The notes: generated by a model from the letters alone, not told the origin. DNA of 64,000 bases from Pelagibacterium xiamenense (GCF_021166475.1 NZ_JAJOYS010000002.1:372001-436000); one strand, 5' to 3'. Counted from the stretch's first letter, positions 25,809-35,027 are shown. Numbers and translations are program-made.

Positions 25809-28085
25809 ATGACCGTCTCAGCCAACCTCGGCTTTCCGCGTATCGGCGCGCACCGCGAACTCAAAAAGGCCCTCGAAACCTACTGGAAGGGCGAAACCGG
25901 TATCAGCGACCTTTCGGCGACGGCGGCGCAGCTGCGCGCCCGCCACTGGCACCTTCAGAAAGAAGCAGGGATCGACGTGATCCCCTCGAACGACTTTTCG
26001 CTCTACGACCACGTGCTCGACACCTCGGTCCTTTTCGGCGCCATCCCCCGGCGCTTCGAGCCGCTCAGGGACGGCGACCCGCTCACCCTCTATTTCGCCT
26101 GCGCCCGCGGCACCGCCGACGCGCCGGCCATGGAGATGACCAAGTGGTTCGACACCAACTACCATTACATCGTTCCCGAATTCACCCGCGACCAGGATTT
26201 CGCGCTCGCCTCGCGCAAGCCGATCGATGAGTACCTCGAAGCCAGGGCGCAAGGCATCGAAACCCGCCCGGTCGTCCTCGGACCGGTGACCTGGCTGTCG
26301 CTGGGCAAGTCCAGGGACGACGGGCTCGACCCCATCGACCTCCTCGACAAGGCCCTCCCCGCCTACGCCGAACTCCTCGCCGCTCTCAAGGCCACCGGCG
26401 CGCAATCGGTGCAGATCGACGAGCCTGTGCTCTCGCTCGACCTCACAGACAAGCAGCGCGCCGCCTTCGTCAAAGCCTATGAAGTGTTTGCTGCCGTCGC
26501 GCCGGACATCATGCTCGCGACCTACTTCGGCCCTCTTGGCGATAATCTCCCGCTCGCCGTGAACCTCCCCGTTGCCGGCCTGCACATAGACCTCGCCCGC
26601 GCGCCGGAACAGCTCGAAGACGTGCTCGCGGCAACCAGAACCAGGAACACCGTCCTGTCCCTCGGCCTCATCGACGGGCGCAATATCTGGCGCGCCGATC
26701 TTGCCGAAAAATTCAGGCTGGTCCGCCGCGCCTGGGACCTCGTCGGCCCGGACCGCCTGCAGATCGCGCCCTCGTGCTCTCTGCTCCATTCCCCGGTCGA
26801 TCTCGAGCTCGAAACCGCGCTCGACGACGAATTCAGATCCTGGCTCGCATTCGCCAAGCAGAAGCTCGGCGAGGTCCAGGCCCTCACTCTTGCCATTCAG
26901 CGTGGCGAGAGCGCGGCTCGCGAAGCCTTTTCGGCAAGCAAGTCGGCTATCGCGAGCCGCACCGCGTCCCCGCGCACGACAAACCAGTCCGTGCGCCGAC
27001 GCGTCGCCGCCATCCGCCCCGACGACTTGAGACGCGACAACCCCTACGCCATACGCCAGCAAAAGCAGGCCGACCGCTTCGGTCTTCCGCTCTTTCCCAC
27101 CACGACGATCGGCTCGTTCCCGCAAACCCAAGAAGTCCGCAAAGCCCGCGCGGCCCATAAGCGCGGCGAACTCGACACCGCCGGCTACGATGCATTCCTC
27201 AAACAGGAAACCGAGCGCAGCGTTCGCATCCAGGAAGAGCTCGGCCTCGACGTCCTCGTCCACGGCGAATTCGAACGCAACGACATGGTGGAGTATTTCG
27301 GCGAGCAACTCGACGGCTTCGCCTTCACCAAAAACGGCTGGGTTCAGTCCTATGGCTCGCGCTGCGTCAAACCGCCGGTGATTTACGGCGACGTCTCGCG
27401 CCCGGGCCCGATGACCGTCACCTGGTCCGCCTACGCCCAGTCGCTCACCAAAAAGCCCATGAAAGGCATGCTCACCGGCCCGGTGACCATCCTGCAATGG
27501 AGCTTCGTGCGCGACGACCAGCCCCGGTCCGAGACCTGCCGCCAGATCGGCCTTGCGATCCGCGACGAAGTCCTCGACCTCGAAGAAGCCGGCATCGGTA
27601 TGATCCAGATCGACGAACCCGCCCTGCGCGAAGGCCTCCCTCTGCGCCGCAAGGACTGGCAGGCCTATCTCGACTGGGCCGTCGACTGCTTCCGTCTCGC
27701 GGCGTCCGGGGTCGCCGACCGGACCCAGATCCACACGCATATGTGCTACGCCGAATTCAACGACATCATGGAAGCCATAGCCGCGCTCGATGCGGACGTG
27801 ATCTCCATCGAAACCTCGCGCTCGGACATGGAGCTCCTCGACGCCTTCCGCGTCTTCGCCTATCCCAACGAGATCGGCCCGGGCGTCTGGGACATCCATT
27901 CCCCCCGCGTTCCCGGCCAGACCGATATGGAAGCGCTCCTTAAGAAGGCCCTCGCGGCCATCCCCGCCCGCCGGCTCTGGGTCAACCCCGACTGCGGCCT
28001 CAAGACCCGCGACTGGCCGGAGGTCAAAGCCTCGCTCGAACATCTCGTCGCCGCCGCGGCAACGCTGCGTGCATCTGCGGCCTAG
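25809..28085 (+). CDS. metE: Cobalamin-independent methionine synthase
   Basis: The 758-residue protein begins MTVSANLGFPRIGAHRELKK. Two (beta-alpha)8 barrels are expected; the C-terminal barrel carries the zinc ligands His644 and Cys646 (HMCYAEFND), Glu668 (SIETSRS) and Cys729 (NPDCGLKTR), with the same spacing as E. coli MetE. It transfers methyl from 5-methyl-THF-polyglutamate to homocysteine. Expression is governed by the upstream cobalamin riboswitch and possibly by a protein bound to the 25371-25394 palindrome. A strong terminator follows. Confidence 0.97.
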   Translation: MTVSANLGFPRIGAHRELKKALETYWKGETGISDLSATAAQLRARHWHLQKEAGIDVIPSNDFSLYDHVLDTSVLFGAIPRRFEPLRDGDPLTLYFACARGTADAPAMEMTKWFDTNYHYIVPEFTRDQDFALASRKPIDEYLEARAQGIETRPVVLGPVTWLSLGKSRDDGLDPIDLLDKALPAYAELLAALKATGAQSVQIDEPVLSLDLTDKQRAAFVKAYEVFAAVAPDIMLATYFGPLGDNLPLAVNLPVAGLHIDLARAPEQLEDVLAATRTRNTVLSLGLIDGRNIWRADLAEKFRLVRRAWDLVGPDRLQIAPSCSLLHSPVDLELETALDDEFRSWLAFAKQKLGEVQALTLAIQRGESAAREAFSASKSAIASRTASPRTTNQSVRRRVAAIRPDDLRRDNPYAIRQQKQADRFGLPLFPTTTIGSFPQTQEVRKARAAHKRGELDTAGYDAFLKQETERSVRIQEELGLDVLVHGEFERNDMVEYFGEQLDGFAFTKNGWVQSYGSRCVKPPVIYGDVSRPGPMTVTWSAYAQSLTKKPMKGMLTGPVTILQWSFVRDDQPRSETCRQIGLAIRDEVLDLEEAGIGMIQIDEPALREGLPLRRKDWQAYLDWAVDCFRLAASGVADRTQIHTHMCYAEFNDIMEAIAALDADVISIETSRSDMELLDAFRVFAYPNEIGPGVWDIHSPRVPGQTDMEALLKKALAAIPARRLWVNPDCGLKTRDWPEVKASLEHLVAAAATLRASAA

Positions 28086-28098
28086 GCATCGGGCCGGG

Positions 28099-28124
28099 CG
28101 CCGGGGATCGACCGATCCCCGGCG
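28099..28124. terminator. Terminator between metE and the convergent sco gene
   Basis: CGCCGGGGATCG (28099-28110) and CGATCCCCGGCG (28113-28124) form a 12-bp palindrome separated by AC. The + strand continues tctgttct. It lies between two convergent genes and can serve both. Confidence 0.8.
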
Positions 28125-28131
28125 TCTGTTC

Positions 28132-28734
28132 TCACGACTCGGCGATCAACCGCCGCAACTTGCCGATCGCCGTCTCGCTGGCTTCGCCATAAGCGATCGT
28201 CCCCTCGAACTCCCCTCTCGCATTGAGCAGGAACACCGAGGCGGTATGGTCCATATTGTACCCGCCGCCGTCGAGCGGCACCCTCTGGGCATAGACCGAC
28301 CACGCGGATACGATCTTGTCGATATTCTCCTGCGTGCCCGTCAGCCCCGTAATCCGGTCCGACACCCAGCTGACATAATCGCCGAGAACCTCGGGCGTAT
28401 CGCGCTCGGGGTCCACGGTAACGAAGAACGCCCGTAGCTTATCGGCTTCGGGCCCAAGCTCGGCGAACCAGTGCGACATGTCCGCCATGGTCGTCGGGCA
28501 CACTTCGGGGCAATGGGTGAACCCGAAAAACACCGCCGAGGGCTGGCCGACAAAGACCATGTCGTCGACCGTCTCCCCCGCATCGGTCACGAGCTCATAG
28601 TCGCCCGTCCCATAGCGCTCGGCGCTGGCGCTGGGTGCCGCCCCGAGGTAGGTCGTCGCGACCGCCACAATGGCGAGCGCCCCGACCGCGCCCCAGAGTA
28701 GCCAGCGGATCGTGGAAAGCCGCGCGTTCGCCAT
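28132..28734 (-). CDS. SCO1/SenC/PrrC-family copper chaperone
   Basis: The 200-residue protein has one N-terminal membrane anchor (residues 10-32) and a thioredoxin-like fold. The copper-binding set is present: Cys75 and Cys79 in FTHCPEVCPT and His163 in NMDHTASVF. Sco proteins deliver copper to the CuA site of cytochrome c oxidase from the periplasmic face. It shares one base (TGATG) with the upstream YcnI-PCuAC gene, so the two are coupled, supporting a copper role. Confidence 0.92.
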   Translation of the reverse strand: MANARLSTIRWLLWGAVGALAIVAVATTYLGAAPSASAERYGTGDYELVTDAGETVDDMVFVGQPSAVFFGFTHCPEVCPTTMADMSHWFAELGPEADKLRAFFVTVDPERDTPEVLGDYVSWVSDRITGLTGTQENIDKIVSAWSVYAQRVPLDGGGYNMDHTASVFLLNARGEFEGTIAYGEASETAIGKLRRLIAES

Positions 28735-29720
28735 CAGTGCCCCCCGTGTCCGGCATGCGGATCGGCCACCGCCCCGAACCCGCCAACGCTGAGCATCACC
28801 TCGACCTCACCGGCATTTTCGAACGTCAGCGTCACCGGCACCTGCGTACCCTCTTCAAACGGTGCATTGAGCTGCATGAACATCAGATGCAATCCACCCG
28901 GCGCCAACGTTACCGCGCCGCCGGCGGGAATTTCGATCCCGTCTTCGAGCTTGCGCATTTCCATCACGTCGTTGACCATGCTCATCTCATGGATCTGCAC
29001 ATCGCCCGCAGCCGGTGACGCCGCCGCGACCAGCCGATCTGCCGCCTCGCCGGTATTGGTGACCGTGAGATACCCGCCACCCACGGGAGCATTCGGCAGC
29101 GTCGCCCGCGTAAACGCCCCGGAGATTTCGAGATCGCCGGCACGCGCGCTCCCGGCCATAGCGCCGGCCGCGTCCACCGCGCCATGATCGTGTCCGCCGT
29201 GCCCTCCGGACGCATCGCCCGCAACGAGCGTCACGCTCGGTGCCGGCCCGTCCTCGGTCTCTGCGCCCGGCATGCTCGTCCACGCGGCAACGCCGTTGGC
29301 GCATTCCTGCACCGCCGGTATATGGAACGCCCCCGGCGCGAGCGTGTCGGCGAAGGTACCGCGGAAGACGAATTCGTCATACCACCCATCGGGCAGATCA
29401 CCGCCCGACCAGACGATTTCTCTGACCCCCTCGGTAACTTCCGTGCCGTGATTGACATAGGTGTTCGCATAGGCGCCGGTCACCGTCTCGAGCGTCCACC
29501 CCGCTTTGGGCATCGGCTTGACGTTGAACAGACCCTCGGGGATTTCAATGCGGACGGTATGCGTTGCCTCCCCGTCGCACCCGTGGGGTACGCGCAAGAC
29601 GCCCGTGAACGCCTGCCCCAGCACTGCCTCCTGAACCTCGAAAGTGGCGTGAGCGAAAGCGGGGGCGGAAAGGCTAAAGGTTGCGGCAACGGCGGCCGCG
29701 CACAGATAAGTGCGGATCAT
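28734..29720 (-). CDS. YcnI (DUF1775) - PCuAC (DUF461) fusion, periplasmic copper chaperone
   Basis: The 328-residue protein has a signal peptide ending SAPAFA at residue 23, so the mature protein would begin with His24 (HATFEVQEAV). An exposed N-terminal His is the copper ligand of YcnI proteins. Residues 24-175 are DUF1775, with GWYDEFVFRG and C-terminal AWTSMPGAE. A His/Gly-rich linker (GGHGGHDHGAVDA) joins it to a PCuAC domain with HEM...M and HLMF, the H(M)X10MX21HXM copper motif. The tail HAGHGGH adds more histidines. Longer starts up to 29993 precede the signal peptide and are rejected. Confidence 0.93.
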   Translation of the reverse strand: MIRTYLCAAAVAATFSLSAPAFAHATFEVQEAVLGQAFTGVLRVPHGCDGEATHTVRIEIPEGLFNVKPMPKAGWTLETVTGAYANTYVNHGTEVTEGVREIVWSGGDLPDGWYDEFVFRGTFADTLAPGAFHIPAVQECANGVAAWTSMPGAETEDGPAPSVTLVAGDASGGHGGHDHGAVDAAGAMAGSARAGDLEISGAFTRATLPNAPVGGGYLTVTNTGEAADRLVAAASPAAGDVQIHEMSMVNDVMEMRKLEDGIEIPAGGAVTLAPGGLHLMFMQLNAPFEEGTQVPVTLTFENAGEVEVMLSVGGFGAVADPHAGHGGH

Positions 29721-29782
29721 TGTGTGTCTCCAGCAAAAGTCTTGGTCTCGAGAAGAACGCCACGAGGCGTTCGGTACATCGA

Positions 29783-30145
29783 TCAGACCAGTGCTGGCGG
29801 CGCGCGCGGATTGGCCGGCCCGTCCGCGGCCTCGTAAACGGGGTTTTCGCTCTCGTGAACGAACGCAATCCGCGCGAACCCCGAATAGGCAGGATCGGCG
29901 CTGCAGGGCGGAGCGGGCAAATCGGCAATACCGGCACGGCAGGCATGGCACGGTCCGTGGCCGGCACCATCGTCTTCCGGACCCTGCCCGCAATACGTCA
30001 CCGCCGAATATGCCGAAACCGCATAGGCTCCGTCGTCGCCGAAATCCGACGACTGGGCGGGCGTATGGGCAAATGAAAGGAATATTAGCGCCAGCACTGC
30101 CAGCGCCTTGATGGCCTCACCTGCGATTTGCCGCGCCAACGTCAT
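29783..30145 (-). CDS. DUF2946-like small secreted protein, copper-associated
   Basis: From the ATG at 30145 the product has 120 residues: a hydrophobic N-terminal segment (ALAVLALIFLSFAH) followed by a short mature part containing YCGQGP and GPCHACRAG. This cysteine/histidine arrangement resembles DUF2946 proteins, which often sit with PCuAC and Sco genes. An in-frame ATG at 30184 adds 13 residues and cannot be excluded; neither start has a clear ribosome site. It lies 62 bases before the YcnI-PCuAC gene in the same direction, so it probably heads this copper operon. Confidence 0.7.
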   Translation of the reverse strand: MTLARQIAGEAIKALAVLALIFLSFAHTPAQSSDFGDDGAYAVSAYSAVTYCGQGPEDDGAGHGPCHACRAGIADLPAPPCSADPAYSGFARIAFVHESENPVYEAADGPANPRAPPALV

Positions 30146-30263
30146 TCCCGAGACCGGTTCCACCCCATTTCTGCGCCGCACCATACCCCAAACCCCGCCC
30201 AGGCCAATGCGGCAATTTGCACGCCGCCGCTGGCGCCTTGCCCCCTCCGTCCCCGACTGAAGG

Positions 30264-31571
30264 TTACCCGCCCGCCAGCGCCGGGAAGATGATCAGCATG
30301 GCCACACCGAGTATCTGCAGGCCGATGAAGGGCAACAGCGCCTTGAAGATATCGCCCAACGAGATATCTGGCGGCGCGACGCTCTTGAGGTAGAACGCGG
30401 CCGGGCCGAAGGGCGGGGACAGGAACGAGACCTGCATGTTCATACAAAACAGCACACCGAACCAGACCGGATCGTAACCCAGCTCCGTGATGATCGGCAC
30501 GAAAATCGGCATGGTCAGAAGGGCGATACCGACCCAGTCGAGAAACATCCCCAGCACGAAGAGAATCGCCATCATGAACAGCAGGACGATCACCGGGTTG
30601 TCGGAAATGCCGGTGATGAGCGCGCTCACGAAGTCGATGCCGCCCATAAGGTTGAAGACGCCCACAAGCGCGCTGGCGCCGATGCCGATCCACACGATCA
30701 TGCCGCAGGTCGAAAGCGTCTGAAGCGTCGCGTCGCGCAGGAGCTTGATGCTCAGCTCTCCACGGATCGCGGTGGACAGGATAACGCCAGCGACGCCCAC
30801 CGCGGATGCCTCGGTCACCGACGCGATACCGCCATAGATCGATCCGAGGACGAAAACGACGACCATGATCGGCAGGATCAGCCCTTTGAGCAGCCGCAGC
30901 TTTTCCGCCGTCGTTTTTTGCGTCTCCTCGGCAATCGGTGCGAGCGCGGGGTTGAGATAGGCGCGGATCAGCACATAGGCGACGTAAAAGCTCGCCAGCA
31001 TCAGCCCCGGTATGAAAGCCGAAGTGAAGAGGTCGCCGATCGATACATTTGCGGTGAGCCCGTAGATGATCAGGACGATCGAGGGCGGGACCATTGTCCC
31101 CAGCGCGCCGCCCGCGCACACCACGCCGATCGCCAGGTTCTTGTCGTACCCCAGCCGCAGCATCTGCGGCAGGGCCAGGAGCCCGAGCAGGACGATCTCG
31201 CCCCCGACGATACCGCTCATGGCTGCGAGAATGACGGCCACGAAAATCGTCTGGACGGCGACGCCGCCGCGCAGTCGCCCGCCCACGAGCCGCATGGCGT
31301 CGAAGAGGTCCCGCGCGATACCCGACCGGTCGAGTATCGCCGCCATCAGAACGAACATCGGTACCGATACGAAAACGAAGGACGAAACGAACGAATAGAC
31401 GCGGCTGGTGATGAGCGGCACCGACATCGGACCGAACCAGCCCAAAGCAAAAAAGAGCGCCACGAACAGGGTGACGAACGCCAGCGGCATGCCGGTCAGC
31501 AGCATACCCAAGAGCATGGCGAACATCAAAAGTGTGCCGTACTCGATCCCGAGAATGGAAAGGTCAAACAT
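30264..31571 (-). CDS. TRAP transporter large permease (DctM)
   Basis: The 435-residue membrane protein has a dozen hydrophobic segments and the DctM hallmarks GALGTMVPPSIVLIIYG (near residue 138) and GMFLDWVGIALLTMPIF (near residue 342). It forms the membrane complex with the small permease just upstream; one base separates the two genes' ends. The operon also has a DctP-type binding protein and gluconokinase, so gluconate or a related sugar acid is the likely substrate. Confidence 0.93.
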   Translation of the reverse strand: MFDLSILGIEYGTLLMFAMLLGMLLTGMPLAFVTLFVALFFALGWFGPMSVPLITSRVYSFVSSFVFVSVPMFVLMAAILDRSGIARDLFDAMRLVGGRLRGGVAVQTIFVAVILAAMSGIVGGEIVLLGLLALPQMLRLGYDKNLAIGVVCAGGALGTMVPPSIVLIIYGLTANVSIGDLFTSAFIPGLMLASFYVAYVLIRAYLNPALAPIAEETQKTTAEKLRLLKGLILPIMVVVFVLGSIYGGIASVTEASAVGVAGVILSTAIRGELSIKLLRDATLQTLSTCGMIVWIGIGASALVGVFNLMGGIDFVSALITGISDNPVIVLLFMMAILFVLGMFLDWVGIALLTMPIFVPIITELGYDPVWFGVLFCMNMQVSFLSPPFGPAAFYLKSVAPPDISLGDIFKALLPFIGLQILGVAMLIIFPALAGG

Positions 31572-32147
31572 CTAGCGCCCGATCCGACGTGCGTAGTTGA
31601 AGGAAATAACGATGAACTGGACGCAGAGAACGAGCAGCATGACGAACAGGAACAGCTTGAGCAGCCCCGGAGTCGGCGGGTTCCACGCACTGCCCGTGCG
31701 CTCGATGCGGAAGGAACCGTCCGGTGCCCAGAGCGAGCGCTGCACCATGAGCCAGGCCGCATAGGCAAAAAAGGCCGCCGAGAACAGGCAGATGAGGGAA
31801 ATAACGACGTTGAGCGCCTTGCGGACGCGGACCGGGACGGCGCTATAGATCAGAACGACACGGATGTGCCGGTCATGGGCGGCGCAATAGACACCCCCGA
31901 ATATGAAGGCGATCGCGCACAGGAAGATCGTCGTTTCGTGTGCCCAGAGCGTCGGCGCATTGAGCACGTAGCGCATGAAAATCTCGAGGATCAGCACCGC
32001 CATCGAGACAAGGAAGCAGGCGGCAAAAACGATGGCCGCCCGATCGATCCATTTGCCGAGAAGTCCGGCCTCCGCGATCGGGCCTGTGGGCCGGCCCATC
32101 TCGAGGGCCTCGTCCGGAGCGTTGGGATGTTCGTCGTTCGTCGTCAT
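31572..32147 (-). CDS. TRAP transporter small permease (DctQ)
   Basis: The 191-residue protein starts at ATG 32147 after aaggggctgcca. It has four predicted membrane segments starting at about residues 35, 65, 107 and 163 and the DctQ-like RYVLNAPTLWAHETTIFLCA. Its stop directly abuts the large permease start. A second in-frame ATG at 32195 is inside the preceding hairpin region and is disfavoured. Confidence 0.9.
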   Translation of the reverse strand: MTTNDEHPNAPDEALEMGRPTGPIAEAGLLGKWIDRAAIVFAACFLVSMAVLILEIFMRYVLNAPTLWAHETTIFLCAIAFIFGGVYCAAHDRHIRVVLIYSAVPVRVRKALNVVISLICLFSAAFFAYAAWLMVQRSLWAPDGSFRIERTGSAWNPPTPGLLKLFLFVMLLVLCVQFIVISFNYARRIGR

Positions 32148-32163
32148 TGGCAGCCCCTTGGTT

Positions 32164-32191
32164 CCGCCGGCGGGACAGGCCCCGCCGGCGG
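32164..32191 (-). promoter_or_regulatory. Intercistronic stem-loop between dctP and dctQ
   Basis: CCGCCGGCGGG (32164-32174) and CCCGCCGGCGG (32181-32191) form a perfect 11-bp stem with a six-base loop. It lies between the binding-protein and permease genes, the same place as the frcB-frcC hairpin. There is no T-tract, so partial attenuation or mRNA stabilisation is more likely than termination. Confidence 0.65.
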
Positions 32192-32201
32192 CCATGCCCG
32201 G

Positions 32202-33221
32202 TTATTCGAGCAACCCTTCTTCGCGCAGATAGGCGGTCAGCGCTTCATAAACCCGCTGCGCGTTCTGCGACTGCTCGGCCACGCTCTCCCATTCGCCCAT
32301 GGCGATGGCGCGGAACTTGGCGCGTTCCTCGTCGGACCAGTTGTGCACCGTAACATCGCCGCTCGCCTCGGCTTCGGCAACCGCCTCCTCGTCCGCCGCG
32401 GCCAGGGCATCGACCTGATGCTGGGCGAAATCGCGCACGGTCTGCTCCAGCGCTTCCTGGATATCGGCGGGCAATTCATCCCATGCCTGCTTGTTCATCG
32501 AAATCTCGACAAGCGGCATCGAATGGAAGCCCGGGTAGACCGGATGGGGCGCCACGTCGTGCAGGCCCTGGGCCTGGTTGGTGGAAAAGACGCTATAGTC
32601 GGCGGCGTCGATCACGCCCTTGTCGAGCGAGGTGAAGACCTCCGAACCCGGCAGGTTGACCGGCGCCGCGCCGGCGGCTGCGAACACCTGCTGCACAAGC
32701 CCTTCGGGCGCACGCATCTTGAGGCCCTGCAGATCGTCGACACCATCGAGCGGTACCGCGGAAACGAAGGCCTCAAGACCCGGCGTCGTCGCACCGATGA
32801 AGTGCAGACCGTAGGGCTCGAGAATGTCGTTCATGAGCTCCTTGCCGCCGCCTTCGTTGATGAAGTCGAACATCTGCTGGGGCGCCGACCACGCGCCAAC
32901 GGGGTTCGCGATCAGCCCGAAGGCGGCGTCGCGGCCCGCGAAGTATGACGTATCGGTGATGTGCCCGTCCAAAATACCCGCGGCAATCGCGTCCTGGGTT
33001 TCGTTGTGCTCGACGATGGAGCCCACCGGCAGCAACTCGATTTCCACGCGGCCGCCGGTCGCCTCGGCGACGCTTTCGGTCCAGCCCTGCTGGAGCACGA
33101 AGTTCGGATTGCCGGCGGGATCGCTCGACTGGAACGTGAAGGAATATTCCTGGCCAAGCGCCGTGCCTGCGAGCAGGCTTGCGACGCCGAAGGCGCCGGT
33201 TAGCATGAGTGATTTCGTCAT
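32202..33221 (-). CDS. TRAP transporter substrate-binding protein (DctP)
   Basis: The 339-residue protein begins MTKSLMLTGAFGVASLLAGT, a signal peptide ending near LGQ, and starts behind ggaggatcct; an ATG four codons upstream overlaps that site. The mature part has the DctP architecture: IELLPVGSIVEHNETQDAI, then DLQGLKMRAPEGLVQQVFAA with the substrate-contacting Arg, and LDKGVIDAADYS. It binds the solute for the DctQM permease. Gluconokinase upstream suggests a gluconate-type ligand. Confidence 0.92.
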   Translation of the reverse strand: MTKSLMLTGAFGVASLLAGTALGQEYSFTFQSSDPAGNPNFVLQQGWTESVAEATGGRVEIELLPVGSIVEHNETQDAIAAGILDGHITDTSYFAGRDAAFGLIANPVGAWSAPQQMFDFINEGGGKELMNDILEPYGLHFIGATTPGLEAFVSAVPLDGVDDLQGLKMRAPEGLVQQVFAAAGAAPVNLPGSEVFTSLDKGVIDAADYSVFSTNQAQGLHDVAPHPVYPGFHSMPLVEISMNKQAWDELPADIQEALEQTVRDFAQHQVDALAAADEEAVAEAEASGDVTVHNWSDEERAKFRAIAMGEWESVAEQSQNAQRVYEALTAYLREEGLLE

Positions 33222-33237
33222 AGGATCCTCCATTTGG

Positions 33238-33816
33238 TTATATGTTCAGGGTGTTCCCGGTTCCGCCTGCTTCGGCGCAACCGCTCTCTCGCCGCGCTGT
33301 TGCGACGGCCTGGGCAAGAAGCCGGTCCGGTGCCTGGCGGATATCGAGACCATGGCAGTCGGGCTCGTCAGTTGGCAATTCCAGCACGGATAGCTGGCTC
33401 TCAAGCAGAGCCAACGGCATGAAGTGGTCTTTCCGGCGGGCCATGCGGTCGCGAATGACGTCCTCGGGGCCGTGTAGATGAAAGAATGCAACATCGGCGA
33501 GGTTCCCCCGCAGGAAGTCGCGATAAGGCTTTCTCAACGCCGAACAGGCTATTGCGGCAGGCCGATCGGACGCCTGTGCGAGCGCATGATCGCAAACCGC
33601 CTTGAGCCATGGCCAGCGTTCGGCATCCGTCAAAGGCCGTCCGGCGGCCATCGCTTCGACATTTTCACGGGGGTGCAATGCGTCCGCCTCGATGAACACG
33701 CCGCCGAGCGCATCGGCAAAGGCTTTCGCCATTGTCGATTTACCGACGCCGCAAACGCCCATGAAGACGAAGAAGTGCGCTGGACGCCCGGTGCTGTCGT
33801 GGCCCGTTACCCGCAT
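33238..33816 (-). CDS. gntK: Gluconokinase
   Basis: The 192-residue kinase has a P-loop FMGVCGVGKST (about residues 18-28), then EADALHPRENVEAMAAGRPL with substrate-binding residues, and ACSALRKPYRDFLRG. This is the GntK/IdnK signature. It makes 6-phosphogluconate for the Entner-Doudoroff or pentose phosphate pathway. It is the first gene of the operon with dctP-dctQ-dctM (16 bases before dctP) and is divergent from a LacI-type regulator. Confidence 0.93.
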   Translation of the reverse strand: MRVTGHDSTGRPAHFFVFMGVCGVGKSTMAKAFADALGGVFIEADALHPRENVEAMAAGRPLTDAERWPWLKAVCDHALAQASDRPAAIACSALRKPYRDFLRGNLADVAFFHLHGPEDVIRDRMARRKDHFMPLALLESQLSVLELPTDEPDCHGLDIRQAPDRLLAQAVATARRESGCAEAGGTGNTLNI

Positions 33817-33910
33817 GACTGGAACTCCTCCCGCCGCGCAGGAAACAAGACAGCGCTATCATTGTCAACAAGTTTGAAAATGGTGTTATGATGATTCCCG
33901 GAGAAGAAGC

Positions 33911-34927
33911 ATGAAAAAGTCCAGAAGATCCGGGAAAGTTACGCTTTCAGATGTGGCCGCGGCGGCCGGTGTGAGCGCTATCACGGTCTCGCGCGCGTTG
34001 CGGGACTCCTCGACGGTGTCGGAGGGGGCGCTGGCGCGCATAGAGCGGGCAGTTGCCGATCTGGGATATGTTCCCAATGTTGCCGCGCAGGCTCTGGCGT
34101 CCAACCGCACCAATATCATCGGCGCGATCATCCCCTCCGTCACCAACAACGTCTTTTCCGATGTCCTCAAGGGCATATACAACGCCATCGAAGGCACGCC
34201 CTATCAGCTCCAGCTCGGCAATACGCGCTACACGGTGCTCGAAGAGGAACGGCTGGTGCGGACGTTTCTGAGCCAGCGCCCGGCCGGGCTGATCGTATCG
34301 GGTATCGATCAGTCTCCGGCGACGCGGGAGCTGCTGAAGACCTCGGGCGTACCGGTCGTTCAGATCATGGAAACCGGGCCGGATCCCATCGACCTCATGG
34401 TCGGATTTTCGCACCGGCTTGCCGCCCGTGCCGCCGTCGAACACCTGATCGAGGCGGGATATCGCCGAATCGCGTTTCTGGGTGCCCGCATGGATCCCAG
34501 AACGCAGCGGCGTCTGCTGGGTTATCGCGATGCCTTGGGCGATGCGAAGATCGACGAAGACCTGATCATGACCACGCCCCGGCCCTCTTCGGTCATTCTC
34601 GGCGGGCACCTGCTGGGCGACCTTCTTGCAAGACGTCCGGATGTCGACGCGGTATTTTGCAACAACGATGACATCGCGCTGGGCGCCCTGTTCGAGGCGC
34701 AGCGCCGCAATATCGCGGTGCCGTCCGGGCTCGGCATCTGCGGCTTCAACGATCTCGAATATATGGAAGCCGCAACGCCGTCCCTCACCAGCGTGCGCAC
34801 CCACCGCCTGCAGATGGGCGCGACCGCCGTCGAGCTTCTGGCGCGCGCCATCGAGGGAAACCGGCCCGAAGCAGACGTCGTTGATCTCGGCTTTGACGTA
34901 ACCCCTCGGGAAAGTACAAGACGCTAG
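33911..34927 (+). CDS. LacI-family regulator of the gluconate/TRAP operon
   Basis: The 338-residue protein starts after ggagaagaagc. The N-terminal HTH VTLSDVAAAAGVSAITVSRAL is at about residues 10-30, and the hinge LASNRTNIIGAIIPS precedes a type 1 periplasmic-binding-like effector domain. It resembles GntR-type LacI regulators. The 94-base divergent gap to gntK has ATCAT/ATGAT half-sites (33860-33864 and 33888-33892) and a -10-like TATGAT (33887-33892), but no convincing full operator. It probably represses gntK and the TRAP genes until gluconate is present. Confidence 0.9.
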   Translation: MKKSRRSGKVTLSDVAAAAGVSAITVSRALRDSSTVSEGALARIERAVADLGYVPNVAAQALASNRTNIIGAIIPSVTNNVFSDVLKGIYNAIEGTPYQLQLGNTRYTVLEEERLVRTFLSQRPAGLIVSGIDQSPATRELLKTSGVPVVQIMETGPDPIDLMVGFSHRLAARAAVEHLIEAGYRRIAFLGARMDPRTQRRLLGYRDALGDAKIDEDLIMTTPRPSSVILGGHLLGDLLARRPDVDAVFCNNDDIALGALFEAQRRNIAVPSGLGICGFNDLEYMEAATPSLTSVRTHRLQMGATAVELLARAIEGNRPEADVVDLGFDVTPRESTRR

Positions 34928-35027
34928 CCATGCCCGAGCGATCGGGAAACCGCAAACAAGGCCGCGACGGCCCGGGGCTTTCCTCAAGCCGCCAGCGAGC
35001 GAATCGGATTTGGCGCGTGTGAAAAAA

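Noticed and set aside
25818-28043. 741-residue open frame antisense to metE
   Set aside because: metE has all zinc ligands with correct spacing; the antisense product has no recognisable motif.
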